A DNA stretch of 64,000 nucleotides from Gari tellinella. Taxonomy: Eukaryota; Mollusca; Bivalvia; Cardiida; Psammobiidae. Below the pieces are notes generated by a model. The model made no database searches. It saw nothing but the letters and a program-made list of their open reading frames with translations, and was not told where the DNA came from. This document shows, piece after piece, positions 33,770 through 45,106 of the stretch (position 1 is its first letter; each line of letters opens with the position of its first letter). Location of the stretch: contig OV277858.1 of NCBI GenBank assembly GCA_922989275.2, forward strand, positions 101,480,794-101,544,793, read 5' to 3'. A program made the position numbers and the translations under genes.

Positions 33770-35215
33770 ATGTCCAAATCCAATATGGCCGCCGCTAGCC
33801 ATTTTGGAAAAGCTAACTTTTTTGTTTTTTGGAGAATAAATAAGTGTAATACCTCTAAATTGATTGTTTTTTGGTGTGGAACTCATTTCTGCTGCCCTTT
33901 GTGCAATCTGGGGTGTCTTTGATTTGGAAAGGTCAAATTTCACCTTAGTCAAATCCAATATGGCCACCGCCAACCATGTTGGAAAAGCTTTTTTCGTTGT
34001 TTTTTAAGAAAAATAAAATATAATACTTCTAAATTGATTATTTTTTAGAGTATAACTCATTTCTGATGCCCTTTGTGCAATATGGGATGTCTTTGATTTG
34101 GAATGATCAAGTTCCACGATAGCAAAATCCAATATGGCCGTCGCAAGCCATGTTAAAAAAGCTAACTTTTTTCCTTTTTTGGAGAATAAACCAATGTTAT
34201 ACCTCTCAATTGATAATTTTTTGGTGTTGAAATCATTTCAGATGCCTTTTTTGCAATCTGGGATGTATTTGATTAGGAAAGGTCAAGTTTCACAATCGCC
34301 AAATCCAATATGGCCGCCGCAAGCCATGTTAAAAAAGCTAATTTTGTTTCTTTTTTGGAGAATAAACCAATGTAAAACCTCTCAATTGATAATGTTTGGG
34401 TGTTAGACTCATTTCTGAGGCCTTTTGTGCAATCTGGGATGTCTTTGATTTAGAAAGATCAAGTTCAACAATAGCCAAATCCAATATGGCCGCCGTAAGC
34501 CATGTTAAAAAAGTTAATTTTGTTTCTTTTTTGGAGAAGAAACCAATGTAATACCTCTCAATTGATAATATTTGGGTGTTGAACTCATTTTTGAAGCCTT
34601 TTCTACTATCTGGGATGTTTTGATTCGGAAAGGTCAAGTTTCACAATAGCCAAATCCAATATGGCCGCCGCAAACCATGTTGAAAAGGCTAATTTTGTTC
34701 TTTTTGGAGAATAAACCAATGTAATACCTCTCAATTTATATTATTTGGGCGTTGAACTCATTTTTGAAGCCTTTTCTACTATCTGGGATGTTTTGATTCG
34801 GAAAGGTCAAGTTTCACAATAGCCAAATCCAATATGGCCGCCGCAAACCATGTTGAAAAAGCTAATTTTGTTGTTTTTTGGACAAAAATCAAATGCCATA
34901 CTTCTAAATTGATTATTTTTTAGAGTGGAACTCATTTCTGATGCCCTTTGTGCAATCTAGGTTGTCTTTGCTTTGGAAAGATCAAGTTCCAAAAGAAGCA
35001 AAATCCAATATGGCCTCCGCAACCATGTTGAAAAAGCTATTTGTTTTCTTTTTTGGAGAATTATCAAATGTAATACCTCTAAATTAATAATATTTTGTTG
35101 TGGAACTTATTTCTGAGGCCCTTTGTGCAATCTTGGGTGTTTTTGATTCAGAAAGGTCAAATTCCACAATAGCAAAATCCAATATGGCAGCCGCAAACCA
35201 CGATAGAAAAGCTAA
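33770..35215 (+). repeat. Nine tandem units of about 175 bp (left arm of the 4.2-kb element)
   Basis: AATATGGCC landmarks fall near 33784, 33957, 34132, 34308, 34484, 34660, 34834, 35007 and 35182. Each unit also has TTTTTTGGAGAATAAA, ACCTCTCAATTGATAAT and TTTGTGCAATCTGGGATGTC variants. Spacing is 173-177 bp. Confidence 0.92.
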
Positions 35216-35454
35216 TTTAAAAAAATAATAATTAAGAAAGATCAAATATACATGTAATACATGTATATCTTAATTGGTTATTGCTTGTGTTTAACTCATT
35301 TCCTCTCTGAGGTCCTTTGTTCAATATGGAGAGTCATTGGTTTGAAAAGGTCAAGTTCAATGTCTTTTTGATACATTAACGACCTTTGGCTTAGCTTGAA
35401 CAGCAGTAGTCAGTGTGTAAACAAGATGTAAGTAAATGGCAACTCTCTGACATT

Positions 35455-35545
35455 AGACAGAGAAAACACGACAGCGAGCGGGACTCAATCCTACGTCCTG
35501 AGGTAAGAGGCGTTTATCCTAACCACTAAGACTATCACAGGCCCA
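35455..35545 (-). mobile_element. tRNA-derived SINE fragment
   Basis: The minus strand carries GTCTTAGTGGTTAGGATAAA (A-box like) and AGGATTGAGTCCCGC (B-box like). The arms do not fold into a tRNA. Confidence 0.5.
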
Positions 35546-35556
35546 TGGACAGACGG

Positions 35557-35616
35557 TTCGTAAAATCGCACTTGAAGAAATCTTGGGGGTTTTCATGTCG
35601 ACTTGTGGCAGCCCTG
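35557..35616 (+). mobile_element. Right-end fragment of the CAGGGCTGCC MITE
   Basis: TTCGTAAAATCGCACTTGAA and TTTTCATGTCGACTTGTGGC, ending GCAGCCCTG, match the right 60 bp of the 255-bp family. Confidence 0.75.
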
Positions 35617-38285
35617 TTACCTATTGTTTAGTGGTAGATCCTATATGCGTGTGTTGCAAGTTCGATATCCGGTTATTAATTTACATATTAAAAAACGGTG
35701 CATACCCAGATCAGATGAAGTTCAAGGAAGCCAACTGAACTGGGTCTACACTGTTTGCCTTTGTCCCATATACCGGGAAAATAGATTTATTATACAAGTG
35801 TTTCACAATTACTATATTGATATGCACTGTGATCCTTATATATTATACGCTTTGATGATGTTGCAAACCTAATAGTGTTCTTAATCTGGACATGCAGTGT
35901 TGCATCCAGTAGACCGTGACTGGCATTCACAGAATGGCGGTCAGTGCCTCCTGTTCGCAACGCAGATATCATGTGTTACTGTCCTCTTACAATATATATT
36001 AATACTCACTGATACAGATCAAATTTATCTGAGGGTTTTCTTATAAGTGAGGTATACTCTTACTTGCTGGTTCTTATGTTTTGACTAATTTGGTTTATTT
36101 TTACCTGCAAACCGACTCCATTTTTAGTTTCGATGGAGTCGGTTACATACGGGTAATACATATATGTATTTATTAGCGCAGTGACACGCATGCCCTAGTA
36201 ACATTCAATGCGATTCTTTTTGCTGACACTATTCCAATAGTCACAGGAAAGTATTCCATTGACTGAGACCTACTACGGTATTTACAAACTATAGTAAATT
36301 CTTCTTACCTTCTAGTTACAAATTCCGTGCTCATCTTGTCGAATCTTAACACGTTTGCGTGTAAAATACTGCAACGATCCCAATATGACAAGCCGTCCAG
36401 CCTTTTGATTGGTCAGAACCGACGCGTTTGTTTGTTTCAATATCCCCATTGCACGTTTTTTCTCAATCCCACGGAGAGACTCACTTGCTAATCCATTCAA
36501 AGAGTCCGACCCATCCTTTGTTCACCACTCCTACGAGTTGATGTTACCGACACAGTTTGACCCGAATCTTTCGACCTTAGCCCATTCACCCCCGATGTTT
36601 TAAATGAACTGTCACAAATTCCAATTAAGTTAAGTCCACTTCTACATAAAAGGATTTATTTTACCAAAACAGTGCAAAATTGCGAGCAATGTAGACCCTG
36701 ATCGGAGGGCTGCCAGTAGCCTCCAGATAAGGGTCTACACTTTTTGCATAGACCAAGTGTACTCCTCATAGGTACACTGTTTGGTAAACGACGAATATAC
36801 TCGCCACAATGGTTGTATGTGTTAATTTTTATGCTGTCCCCAAATAAAAAAGGAGAATAAAAATCTTTTGTAATCAAGCCGATTACTAATATGAAGATTC
36901 TATTTAAATACCGTATCTTTGTCCCCAATTTGATTTTTCCTAATAGCTAAGTTAATCTTTTCTCTTTTTTTTTTTTTTTCTCGTTGTTTTGGTTTTTGCA
37001 CCTTTCGCTCACTTCCCCCCTCCCATTTACTTTACTTTACTTGTTGTTATTGCTGTATCTAATTAGGAGCTAACGCTCAAGATATCAAACCACATTACCA
37101 CTGTCTTTGAAAAATATCAACCTTTTACATGAAATTATTGATATGTATTTGTTCACATGTTTTTACAAAATATTTGTAAACTGTGAGAAATAAAAGAATG
37201 TTCTGTTCTGTTCTGTTCTGTTCTGGTAGGGCCGGGGCAGAATATATAACACATTGTTCCACATGCATAGAAAGATACATCAATAAAGCATCAACCAATG
37301 AAAGAATAACACCCAAAAATTATCAATTGAGAGGTATTACATTGGTTTATTCTCCAAAAAAGGAAAAAAGTTAGCTTTTTTAACATGGCTTGCGGCGGCC
37401 ATATTGGATTTTGCTATCGTGGAACTTGATCTTTCCAAATCAAAGACATCCCAGATTGCACAAAGGGCATCAGAAGTGAATTATACTCTAAAAAATAATC
37501 AATTTAGAAGTATTATATTTGATTTTTCTTCAAAAAAACAACGAAAAAAGCTTTTCCAACATGGTTGGCGGCGGCCATTTTGGATTGGCTAATGTGAAAT
37601 TTGACCTTTCCAAATCAAAGACACCCCAGATTGCACAAAGGGCATCAGAAATGAGTTCCACACCAAAAAACAATCAATTTAGAGATATTACAATTATTTA
37701 TTCTCCAAAAAACAAAAAAGTTAGCTTTTCCAAAATGGCTAGCGGCGGCCATATTGGATTTGGATATTGTGGGAAACGTGACAGTGTGGCAGACAAGCAC
37801 CTCTTAACTCACATCAAGTGAGAAACTCTCTCAACACCATTTTGCAAACGGGTCTTCAGGTCAGGTACAGGACTAATAGAAGCCGCCCTAAGCATACCCT
37901 AAGTGTCCCAGCATGATTGACTGCTTGAACAAGCCGATAATGGATTATCTATGAAATGCATATTTGCGAACTGTTCTTCACAGGGTGCTGCCCTAATAAA
38001 AACACAAAAGCTTTCTATGGAACTTGAACATGCAATATATGATTTAAAAAAATAGATGATGTATTAGGCTTTAAAAACACAACTTTATTTCTTCAAACAA
38101 TGCGCCGACATTATTTATTATATCAATATATATACAGTATTTAAAAGAAAGAAACTCGGAACGAGTAAATTAGGTAAAAAGGTTGAAGACATTCACTGGA
38201 TATATCAATAAACATACTGCACCTGGTTTGGTTGATAACTAATTATGGATTAGGTCACCAGTAATGATGACCATTGCAAACAGTT

Positions 38286-38482
38286 TTAACCCATTACCCC
38301 ATAACCTGTGTCTAGTTTTGAAAATAATTTACTACTTTCAGCCTGCTTTAAGCTACCATCCGCTGGAGTACAGAAAATATTTCTTATAGAACATATTCAT
38401 AACTGTATAAATTGGACCTATTTTCTTCAGTGGAGGGATACATTAGAGACATAAAAAGGCTTTTTATGGGGTAATGGGTTAA
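38286..38482. mobile_element. TTAA MITE, 197 bp, near-perfect ends
   Basis: TTAA-CCCATTACCCCATAA at the left and TTATGGGGTAATGGG-TTAA at the right. The interior keeps only half of the AATGCGCC hairpin (CTTTCAGCCTGCTTTAAGCT). Confidence 0.87.
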
Positions 38483-38559
38483 TCAAGATCAGGCTGCAAA
38501 AATGCTGGATTCATAGAGTCTGTCTCTTGAATAAAATACTAGGGAGAGAGATAGAAAAG

Positions 38560-38850
38560 ACAAAAAGAGAAACATACACATAATGACAAGAGAGAGCTAT
38601 ACAGAGACAGTGACAGAGAGTCAGATAAAGAGAGAGAGAGAGAGAGAGAAATAAATAAAAAAATAAAGCGAGAGACAGAGACAAACACAAATCCGGATGC
38701 ATGTGTATATATATGGAGAGAGAGACAGAGAAAGTAATGCAAAAGAGACAGACAGACAGACAGACAGACAGAAATAGAGATATACAGAGAGAGACAGAGA
38801 GACAGAGAGAGACAAATGACAGAGAGGAATGAGAGAGAGATTCTTAAGCT
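38560..38850 (+). repeat. GA-rich microsatellite cluster (AGAG, AGAC)
   Basis: AG and ACAG runs with interruptions. The long Leu/Ser-rich frames on the minus strand are a by-product. A second GA run and CTTG runs lie at 39290-39375. Nothing else is seen between 38850 and 39540. Confidence 0.92.
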
Positions 38851-39539
38851 GTTACATCTAATTACCCATAAGGACAAAGAGGGAATGCTGTTGATTTTCT
38901 CTTTAAACTAAATCAAGTGTTGGTTTTCAATAGCGGAGTGCAGTTAAAATTGTTTTATTACAATTTATTGTGTTTGTGTACATTATATATTGCATGCAAC
39001 ACCAGCATGCATTAATTATGTAATAGAAATTGAATGTAATAAAACCACCTGTGACATCAAATCATTATGCACAAACATTTTCAATATACAATGTATATAT
39101 GATTTGAATAAGATAATTTTACAACTGTCTGAAATCAAATTATTTCGAGGTCGTCACATTACTGCCAACGTGGCGACACTATTCCTCGTTCGACATTAAT
39201 TTAGTGGCCTTTGTGTTACGTCAACATTGTAATTCAATACAAAGTTCTTTCGAAACGCTTGCGAGGTATTCAAAAATACGAACTGGAATTATGCTTGCTT
39301 GCTTACTTGCTTGCTTGTTCGCTAGTATGCTTGCTTGCAAGAGAGAGAGAGAGTGAGAAAGAGAGAGAGAGAGAGCTTATCAACTTATACTGAATCTGTC
39401 ATACCAGTCTACCAAACTGGTTTATCACTACCCAGCATGCAAGGGATGTAACCCGGAAGGGGAATTACTCTGTATATCGGTAGGGCCCCATTTAAACAGG
39501 GGGGTCATTTTGGATTTTAGAGGGTCAATGGCACAAGTG

Positions 39540-40760
39540 CCCCCTCTAGCCTAAACACTGATCAGGTTGAAGAGTTTACCACAAACTCTTGTGTTGATGT
39601 AGACACCGTCAGAGCAAGACTCATATGTATTGCACAGGAGCAGAGAATAAAGATTCAGAAGTCTGTGGGAGGGAGCACGCATTCTGGCTTGACACCACTG
39701 AACATGTTCAAAGTCCCGGATGTGTCCCCGTTAAAGCTGACAGTGACTTGCACGTCCGTGTGAAATAACTTGATGAGGCCAAGTAGCTTTGGAGGACAGC
39801 CTATCCGTTGTAGAAGGATGAACAATCCACTGCTGCTGACGAGATCTGGTGAGGTGGACAAAGGCTTAGGTTTGTTTGTTAAGGTCGGTTTCTGCAATCA
39901 ATGGGCTAATTGAACACCAAGGGGAGGGCGGATACAGAAAACCCGTGCACGATGACAAAGTTCTCTGGTTCGGATGCTCATTGTAACAGTAAAGCACTGA
40001 TCCTTCGGACCTTGGTTTATAAAATCTCACCGAATGACTTCATCCAGCAGGGGATCGAACTCACGACCCCCTAGTATCATAATTGAGCGCGTTACCACTG
40101 ACGTTATTCTTTTCTTGCAGTTGCCCTACAGAGATTATCATGTCGATGATAGAGCGAGCTGACCGAAAGCCGCATTATGCCTCCGGGTAGACTCGTTTAG
40201 CTAGTACATGCAGTCTTGTTAGTAAAACTCAAGCAAATCATGTGTAGCTGTTGCAGTCAGAACGCTCGCCTTTTATTTTGTACGGTGTCACTAGCTTATC
40301 GTTCCTTATGATCTGTGACACCTAGCCCTCTTTCCAGCAGAGAGGTAAAGCATCTCTGCCTTGCGTTTTACCAGTTGATAAGGCGTTAAATAGCATTTTC
40401 AAGATATGTCATGGTAAGTTCAGCATCACGTATGCTCATAGTTAGGAGTGGAGGTATACTCACTAAGGCTTCCTGGGAAACAGTGTTCTCGGTGGAGTAG
40501 AGTACATGTACTAGGTAATGTTTCATCCACCTTTCCATCTGTTTGCTGCGGTCTGTAATGTTCTGATCATCTGTTGACATAAGGGTTGCTGTTTTCCTTG
40601 TAGCTGGGCCTATTGCTTTTTTATTCCGTGGTTCATGCCTCTAATATTGCCAGTAGAGAATGCTTGCTCTGGAAGCCAATAGGTCCATCCAGTAGTTATT
40701 GGCACACTTCCTGATCGCCTTTTGTTTTGCAGCTCTGGTTTTACGCAGGAGGAGGATTAT
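39540..40760 (-). pseudogene. Broken LINE reverse transcriptase, interrupted by a SINE
   Basis: Minus-strand pieces in order: AIRKCANNYWMDL and SRASILYWQY, then a stop (40740-40650); ATLMSTDDQNITDRSKQMER and EALVSIPPL (40600-40400); then, beyond the SINE, LFILLQRIGCPPKLLGLIKL, FHTDVQVTVSFNG and FSGVKPECVLPPT (39830-39665). These match the linker and early RT region of a LINE family whose fingers motif is normally GVKQGCVLAPTLF. Frameshifts, stops and substitutions show it is dead. Confidence 0.85.
39985..40105 (-). mobile_element. tRNA-derived SINE inserted in the LINE fragment
   Basis: The minus strand begins CAGTGGTAACGCGCTCAATT and has GGTCGTGAGTTCGATCCCCT, a near-ideal B box, followed by a tail TTTTATAAACCAAGGTCCGA. 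It is related to 16808-16918. Confidence 0.78.
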
Positions 40761-40944
40761 ATTCTGCTGTGTTCGGCTCCTTTTCCAAATTGTCAGAGCA
40801 TGTCTGTTTGCCTCAGAAAGGGGTTCTAGTGTTTGAAAGTGTCTTTAAACCAATCTTTATTCGTTATGTACCTCTTTCCGAAAGCATCGACGGCACTGGT
40901 GGTGCTAAGATATGATCGTCTTTATGTTGAATAAGCGTTGACCT

Positions 40945-41490
40945 TACTATTATTTAGATTTCAAAGCTGCATTTGATAATGTACCACATAAACGACTCTT
41001 AGAAAAGATTAAAAGCCTTGGAATTAAAGGTATAACTTTTGCTTTGCTAGAAAATGTTCTGAAATATCGAATGCAGCGAGTAGTGGTAGGGGGTGAAAAA
41101 TCTTCATGGAAAAAAGGCTATACATGTATAATGGAGTCCCACAGGGAAGCGTATTAGGGACACTATTGTTATATTTATATATAAACGACTTATCGGATGC
41201 CATGGACTGCACAATTAAACTATTTGCAGACGACACCAAACTATACACAATACAGGAAGTAGCGAAAGATGAAGAAAAATTGCAAAGTAGCATATCTGAT
41301 GCGTGTTGATAGTCTGAAAAATGGCAAATGATCTTCAGTATTAAAAAATGCAAATCAATGCACGTTGGAAATTCCTTTGCAAGTGAATACTTTATGATTT
41401 CTCCAAATAAGAGCGTAGACAAAAATAAACAAATAACCACCGAAAAAGACCTTTGAGTTGAATTTGACAACGATTTTGACTTACGCAAAC
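40945..41490 (+). pseudogene. CR1/jockey-type LINE reverse transcriptase fragment
   Basis: The plus strand gives DFKAAFDNVPHKRLLEKIKS and QRVVVGGEKSSWKKG. After a frameshift near 41108 it gives YNGVPQGSVLG, LYINDLSDAMDC and KLFADDTKLYTIQEVAKDEE, then a stop. RT motifs A (DFKAAFD), B (GVPQGSVLG) and C (FADD) are all present. It differs from the LINE on the opposite strand on either side. The fragment is truncated at both ends and frameshifted. Confidence 0.92.
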
Positions 41491-41514
41491 TTTTTGCGCA
41501 AGTAGTTTAGTAAA

Positions 41515-41765
41515 ACGGGCCCCAGGTCTCACAACAAAAAGGAGAGCGCTTAGAACAACTGCTTTAGAGACAGCAATCGTGTTGTGCAGCTTTATGCCAC
41601 GGTCCTGTCAGAGTTTTTTTGTCAGTCTGCCAAAGAAAGAAATCGCCTTCAACTCGTCACCCAAGTAAACGTTGCTGCTTATAGTGCTTACGATATAGCA
41701 GAACTTGTCACGGTCTTAAATCCCAATGTCGTTGATAGTAATTTGAGGCGGAGGAGCACGTTGGC
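41515..41765 (-). pseudogene. LINE post-RT (thumb) fragment
   Basis: The minus strand reads DKFCYIVSTISSNVYLGDEL, KAISFFGRL and, after a stop, IKLHNTIAVSKAVVLSALLF. The pattern F.YLGS.IS.N...D.E and K..VY.A.VL..LLY is the RT thumb of the RTE-like or related LINEs. It is upstream of, and not collinear with, the 39540-40760 piece, so it is a separate fragment. Confidence 0.8.
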
Positions 41766-41952
41766 TGGAACATAGCTTCGGTCTTTCCAAGACTTATTGT
41801 GTGTATGAAATGCGGACATGCTCATGCGAAACGATTCATGATTGATTGTATGTTTTGGCGTTAGTGTGCAGCTAACGTGATAATTTAGTAAAGGAAGATC
41901 TTTGAATATACACTGAGCGGTGTACGTATGACTTAAATCTATGTAGCTATAC

Positions 41953-42190
41953 TTAACCCTTTCCCACATAGCATATATCTAGTATTGAATATAGGTGTCC
42001 ACTTAAAGCAGGTTGAAAGTAAAGCAGAATGCGCTTTAAGCGCATTCTGCTTTACTTTCAGCCTGCTTTAAGCTATCATCTGCTAGAATATAGAAAATAT
42101 TTTGTATTATACATATTTATTAATGTATAAATTGGAACTATTTTCTTCAGGGCAATGCGCTAAAAGGCGCTTCTATGGGGGAAAGGGTTA
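41953..42190. mobile_element. TTAA MITE with complete AATGCGC hairpin core
   Basis: TTAA-CCCTTTCCCACATAG at the left and CTATGGGGGAAAGGG-TTAC at the right. The core at 42003-42072 is near-perfect: CAGAATGCGCTTTAAGCGCA flanked by paired GAAAGTAAAG/CTTTACTTTC and AAAGCAGG/CCTGCTTT. Confidence 0.87.
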
Positions 42191-42520
42191 CATGTTATTA
42201 TGACTTTAATAATGCAGTCAAATGTGTGTTGAGCGGCCATCAATTGAAGTATCGAGTGGATTGCAAATGACGGGTGGTCATGTAATACAGAACAAAACAA
42301 ACTGAGAGCCCCGATAAAAGCTGTCCGCTTTACTCATCCCTAAGACCAAGCTGCCATCTGTTTTAGAGAGTGCTTCTTCGTTTTTATTCTAGTAACAGTG
42401 ATGGTAGTAGAAGCTGTTATAGTTGAAATAATATTTGTAGTAATAGAAGTTCCAGGAGCCATAGATGTAGTAGTAAGAGCAGCAGTAAGAATATTGGTAG
42501 TAGCAGTAGTACGGGAGCTA

Positions 42521-43508
42521 GTCATTTCGTAACCGAGTCATTTCGTAACCGGTAAAATAAGTCATTTCGTAACCGAATTTTTGGTCATTTCGTAGCCGCG
42601 CAAAACCTAAAAGTCATTTCGTAACCGAATTTTTGGTCATTTCGTAGCCGAGAAAAAAGTTGAATTAGTCATTTCGTAACCACCAAAAATTAAAAAAAGA
42701 ATGACCCCTAAGTTTTTCCTTTTTACTATAATTATACAACCTAGCCTGATAACCATGTTGATCACTTATATTGTGTATGTGTGAACTGTATCAACCTCTT
42801 GTTTCGTACTTTGTATGACTGAGTGAATAAAGTTCTGTTCTGTTCTTTTCAATTAGGCAATCACATTGCTTTAAGCTGCCATCTGTCTTAAATACCAATA
42901 AAAAAATGTTTGACCTGTTTTTCAACTAAAGTGCATATGAAGGCAACGTTATGTACAAGCGGCTGCTCGAGAATGAATTTAATGCACAACTAGTTCAATA
43001 TTTTATTCCTACGTATTCTAAATAGCCAGTTCAATTAGGCAGATCACTGCTTAAAGCAAAATAAAGGTAAATCAGCAATCATTTATTTACTTTAAACTCA
43101 ACTCGTATTCATATATACTTTTGGACCTGTATTTCAACTAAGGTGCGTACAGTGGAGAAAACGTTATTCTTTCCCAATAAACGTGTTTACGCTTAAACTA
43201 TTTTTTCCATAAGTTCAGGAAACTGCACAAAAAATTATAAAAAAAACAAAGAAAAAAATATTCGGCTACGAAATGACTTTAACAAATTTCCGAGGCTACG
43301 AAATGACTTATGCCTTCTTTGGGGCCATTCATTTTTTAATTTTTGGTGGTTACGAAATGACTAATTCAACTTTTTTCTCGGCTACGAAATGACCAAAAAT
43401 TCGGTTACGAAATGACTTTTAGGTTTTGCGCGGCTACGAAATGACCAAAAATTCGGTTACGAAATGACTTATTTTACCGGTTACGAAATGACTCGGTTAC
43501 GAAATGAC
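42521..43508. mobile_element. 988-bp foldback element; arms of iterated GTCATTTCGTA(A/G)CC, TA target duplication
   Basis: The left arm (42521-42707) has seven copies of GTCATTTCGTA(A/G)CC, in alternating A/G versions with short spacers. The right arm (about 43322-43508) is its nearly identical reverse complement, spacers included (GGTAAAATAA, GAATTTTTG, GCGCAAAACCTAAAA). Two further copies lie inside the right arm at 43263-43310. TA flanks both ends (42519-42520 and 43509-43510). The interior has a LINE-like tail (GTGAATAAAGTTCTGTTCTG, 42823) and an end of another MITE. No ORF for a transposase was seen. Confidence 0.93.
43150..43196 (-). mobile_element. End fragment of the CAGTGGAGAA MITE
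   Basis: CAGTGGAGAAAACGTTATTC and TTTCCCAATAAACGTGTTTA are the reverse complement of the right end of 55320-55565. It lies within the 988-bp foldback. Confidence 0.75.
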
Positions 43509-43529
43509 TATAACTCAGTAGTACTACTA

Positions 43530-43775
43530 CAGTGGAGAATCTGTTATTCTTTCCTGTTTAAACGCAAACGTACGCAAACGCAAAACACTAACACGTAGAA
43601 AAGTACAACTTTTGGACAATTCTGATAATTCATGTTTATCTTGGTGGCAAACAGTTTGGAGCCTGATCAGACGCCGGGTTACCCGGCGTCTGATCTGGCT
43701 CCAAACTGTTTGCACTGCAAATAATAGTTTTAGCGTAAACGCGTTTATTGGGAAAGAATAACAGATTCTCCACTG
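43530..43775 (+). mobile_element. Complete 246-bp MITE, CAGTGGAGAA ends, TA duplication
   Basis: CAGTGGAGAATCTGTTATTC and GAATAACAGATTCTCCACTG are perfect inverted ends, flanked by TA. The internal palindrome at 43650-43714 is CAAACAGTTTGGAGCCTGAT with the core GACGCCGGGTTACCCGGCGT. The copy at 55320 has the same length. Confidence 0.94.
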
Positions 43776-43989
43776 TAGTAGTAGCAGCAGGACTTGTAGA
43801 AGTATTAGTGTCAATAGTAGTAGTAACAGGAGATATGGTAGAAGAAGTAAAAGCAGTAACAACACTCACATTAGTAGTAGTAGTAGTAGTAGTAGTAGTA
43901 GCAGACGTAGTAGTAAGTAAGTAGTAGTACAATCAGTAGTGGTTTCAGTAACAACACTTACAGTAATAGGAGTAGTCATTTTACCTGCT

Positions 43990-45100
43990 TCTATACTTGG
44001 ATTCGTCAGCTGTCTAACAATTTAGGATAACACCTATTTGTTTTCTACTGGTGAGCCTTAAACTCGATATATAGGCATTTTGTCTAATTAAACGTGACTT
44101 CTTCAGGGATGTCCTACCGTACCATATCACTTGATGTTTCAAACAACAACACTTCTCTTTGGATTGAGCTAAACATCTACGAAGAAAAATAGCACACTGG
44201 CAATCAATCAAACAGTCGAAGCTGCCTTAGTGACCGTCTGTTTTAAGAGATTACCTGTCATATGTGACAAGTGACCATGAAATGTGACTCCCTTCGGCAA
44301 TTATCACCCTGTATTTAAAGACTTTAAGGTAGTGTTTTAACACTTTCTAGCACATGGTCAAATATTTATGGTTAAACAATTAGTTATTTCAGGCGTGACA
44401 GTAACACAGTTGAGTGTTTACTTAGGCTTTTAAGCCTAATCAATTATTAAATTATACATTTCTAATTTTAAAAAATGTTATTTAAACATCATACTGTAAC
44501 TTTGTATCCATAAAAATAATGAGCTTCTATGTTTACTTTACTAAAATATCTTCTGATAAACTATTGTATAGCACATGTATCAAAGTATGCATAAACCATA
44601 CTTGTCACATTTGCTTCAAGCTTACAATTAGGTTTTTGATTGAGTTGGGTTTTACGGCACCGCGACACATGAAATGGTCATATGGCGCCGACTTACAATT
44701 AGGTACTAAATGTTTGTTGAAAATGAGTTTCATAAACAAATTATGTTTTTCAATGTATTTAAGCTACATATTACTTCAAATGTATTTAATTCATAGTTTA
44801 TTACTTAATTCAAATTATTCCATTTATTATTATTTTATTGAATAATAAATAGCTATCACATATATGCAGATGTTCATAATGAATTGCACTACATCAAAAG
44901 TGTGTCTGTTTTAAGAGACTACCTGTCATATGTGACCTTCTTTGCGAACTCCCATGGAAGGTCTCTTAATACAGGTTTGACTGTTCTTTTAAAGACATGT
45001 TTCAAAAGTTCGACTCCAAAGACAGATTAAAGCGTTGGAAGCTTTTTGCAATACTTTCATCGCATTGTACTTTCGTCCCCCTTTAATATGTAACTTGTCC
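43990..45100. other. Unannotated, AT-rich; includes a SINE-like head at 44640-44690
   Basis: 44640-44690 shares GAGTTGGGTTTTACGGCACC with 17866. AGAC(C/T)ACCTGTCATATGTGA recurs at 44250 and 44920, a short dispersed repeat. No gene is supported. Confidence 0.5.
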
Positions 45101-45106
45101 GTTTAG

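Larger units (their letters stand above)
35220..37310. other. Core of the 4.2-kb element: SINE, MITE end, hairpin, TTCTG tail, no transposase
   Basis: It contains a tRNA-like SINE (35455-35545), a MITE end (35557-35616) and a second tRNA-like stretch (35628-35690, with TAGTGGTAGATCC and CAAGTTCGATATCC). Also present are the hairpin AACCGACTCCA/TGGAGTCGGTT at 36110-36144 and a LINE-like 3' tail, AATAAAAGAATG plus TTCTG repeats (37188-37225). The open frames are short and unrecognised. Confidence 0.55.
33649..37867. mobile_element. 4.2-kb non-autonomous element with long inverted arms of tandem 175-bp units, 8-bp target duplication
   Basis: CAGGACTA occurs at 33641-33648 and again at 37868-37875. 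Just inside, GACCCGTTTGCAAAATGGTG (33657) is mirrored by CACCATTTTGCAAACGGGTC (to 37854), and AGAGAGTTTCTCACTTGATG is mirrored likewise. The inversion continues through GTGCTTGTCTGCCACACTGT and into unit arrays of AATCCAATATGGCCGCCGC: nine units on the left (33780-35215), three on the right (37318-37760). The centre (35220-37310) is largely unique and has no transposase. Such architecture resembles Mutator-like or foldback elements; the superfamily is not established. Confidence 0.85.
42380..43985. repeat. GTA trinucleotide tract holding two nested TA-targeted elements
   Basis: GTAGTAG-type sequence lies at 42400-42515, at 43515-43529 (AGTAGTACTACTA) and at 43775-43985. It was one tract before insertion of the elements at 42521-43508 and 43530-43775. 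Confidence 0.8.

Noticed and set aside
33770..35215. Regularly spaced repeats resembling a CRISPR array
   Set aside because: Units are contiguous 175-bp tandem copies without unique spacers, in an animal genome, forming an arm of a transposable element.
34338..37821. Several 60-100 codon frames with shared SKSKTSQIAQ.ASE peptide
   Set aside because: They are translations of the 175-bp units in both arms of the 4.2-kb element; the repetition follows from the array, not from a protein family.
38511..38877. Minus-strand frames rich in Leu and Ser resembling membrane proteins
   Set aside because: They are read from GA/GACA microsatellites; composition and overlap in several frames show they are not genes.
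41024..41488. 154-codon minus-strand frame
   Set aside because: Antisense of a CR1-type RT fragment with motifs A, B and C on the plus strand.
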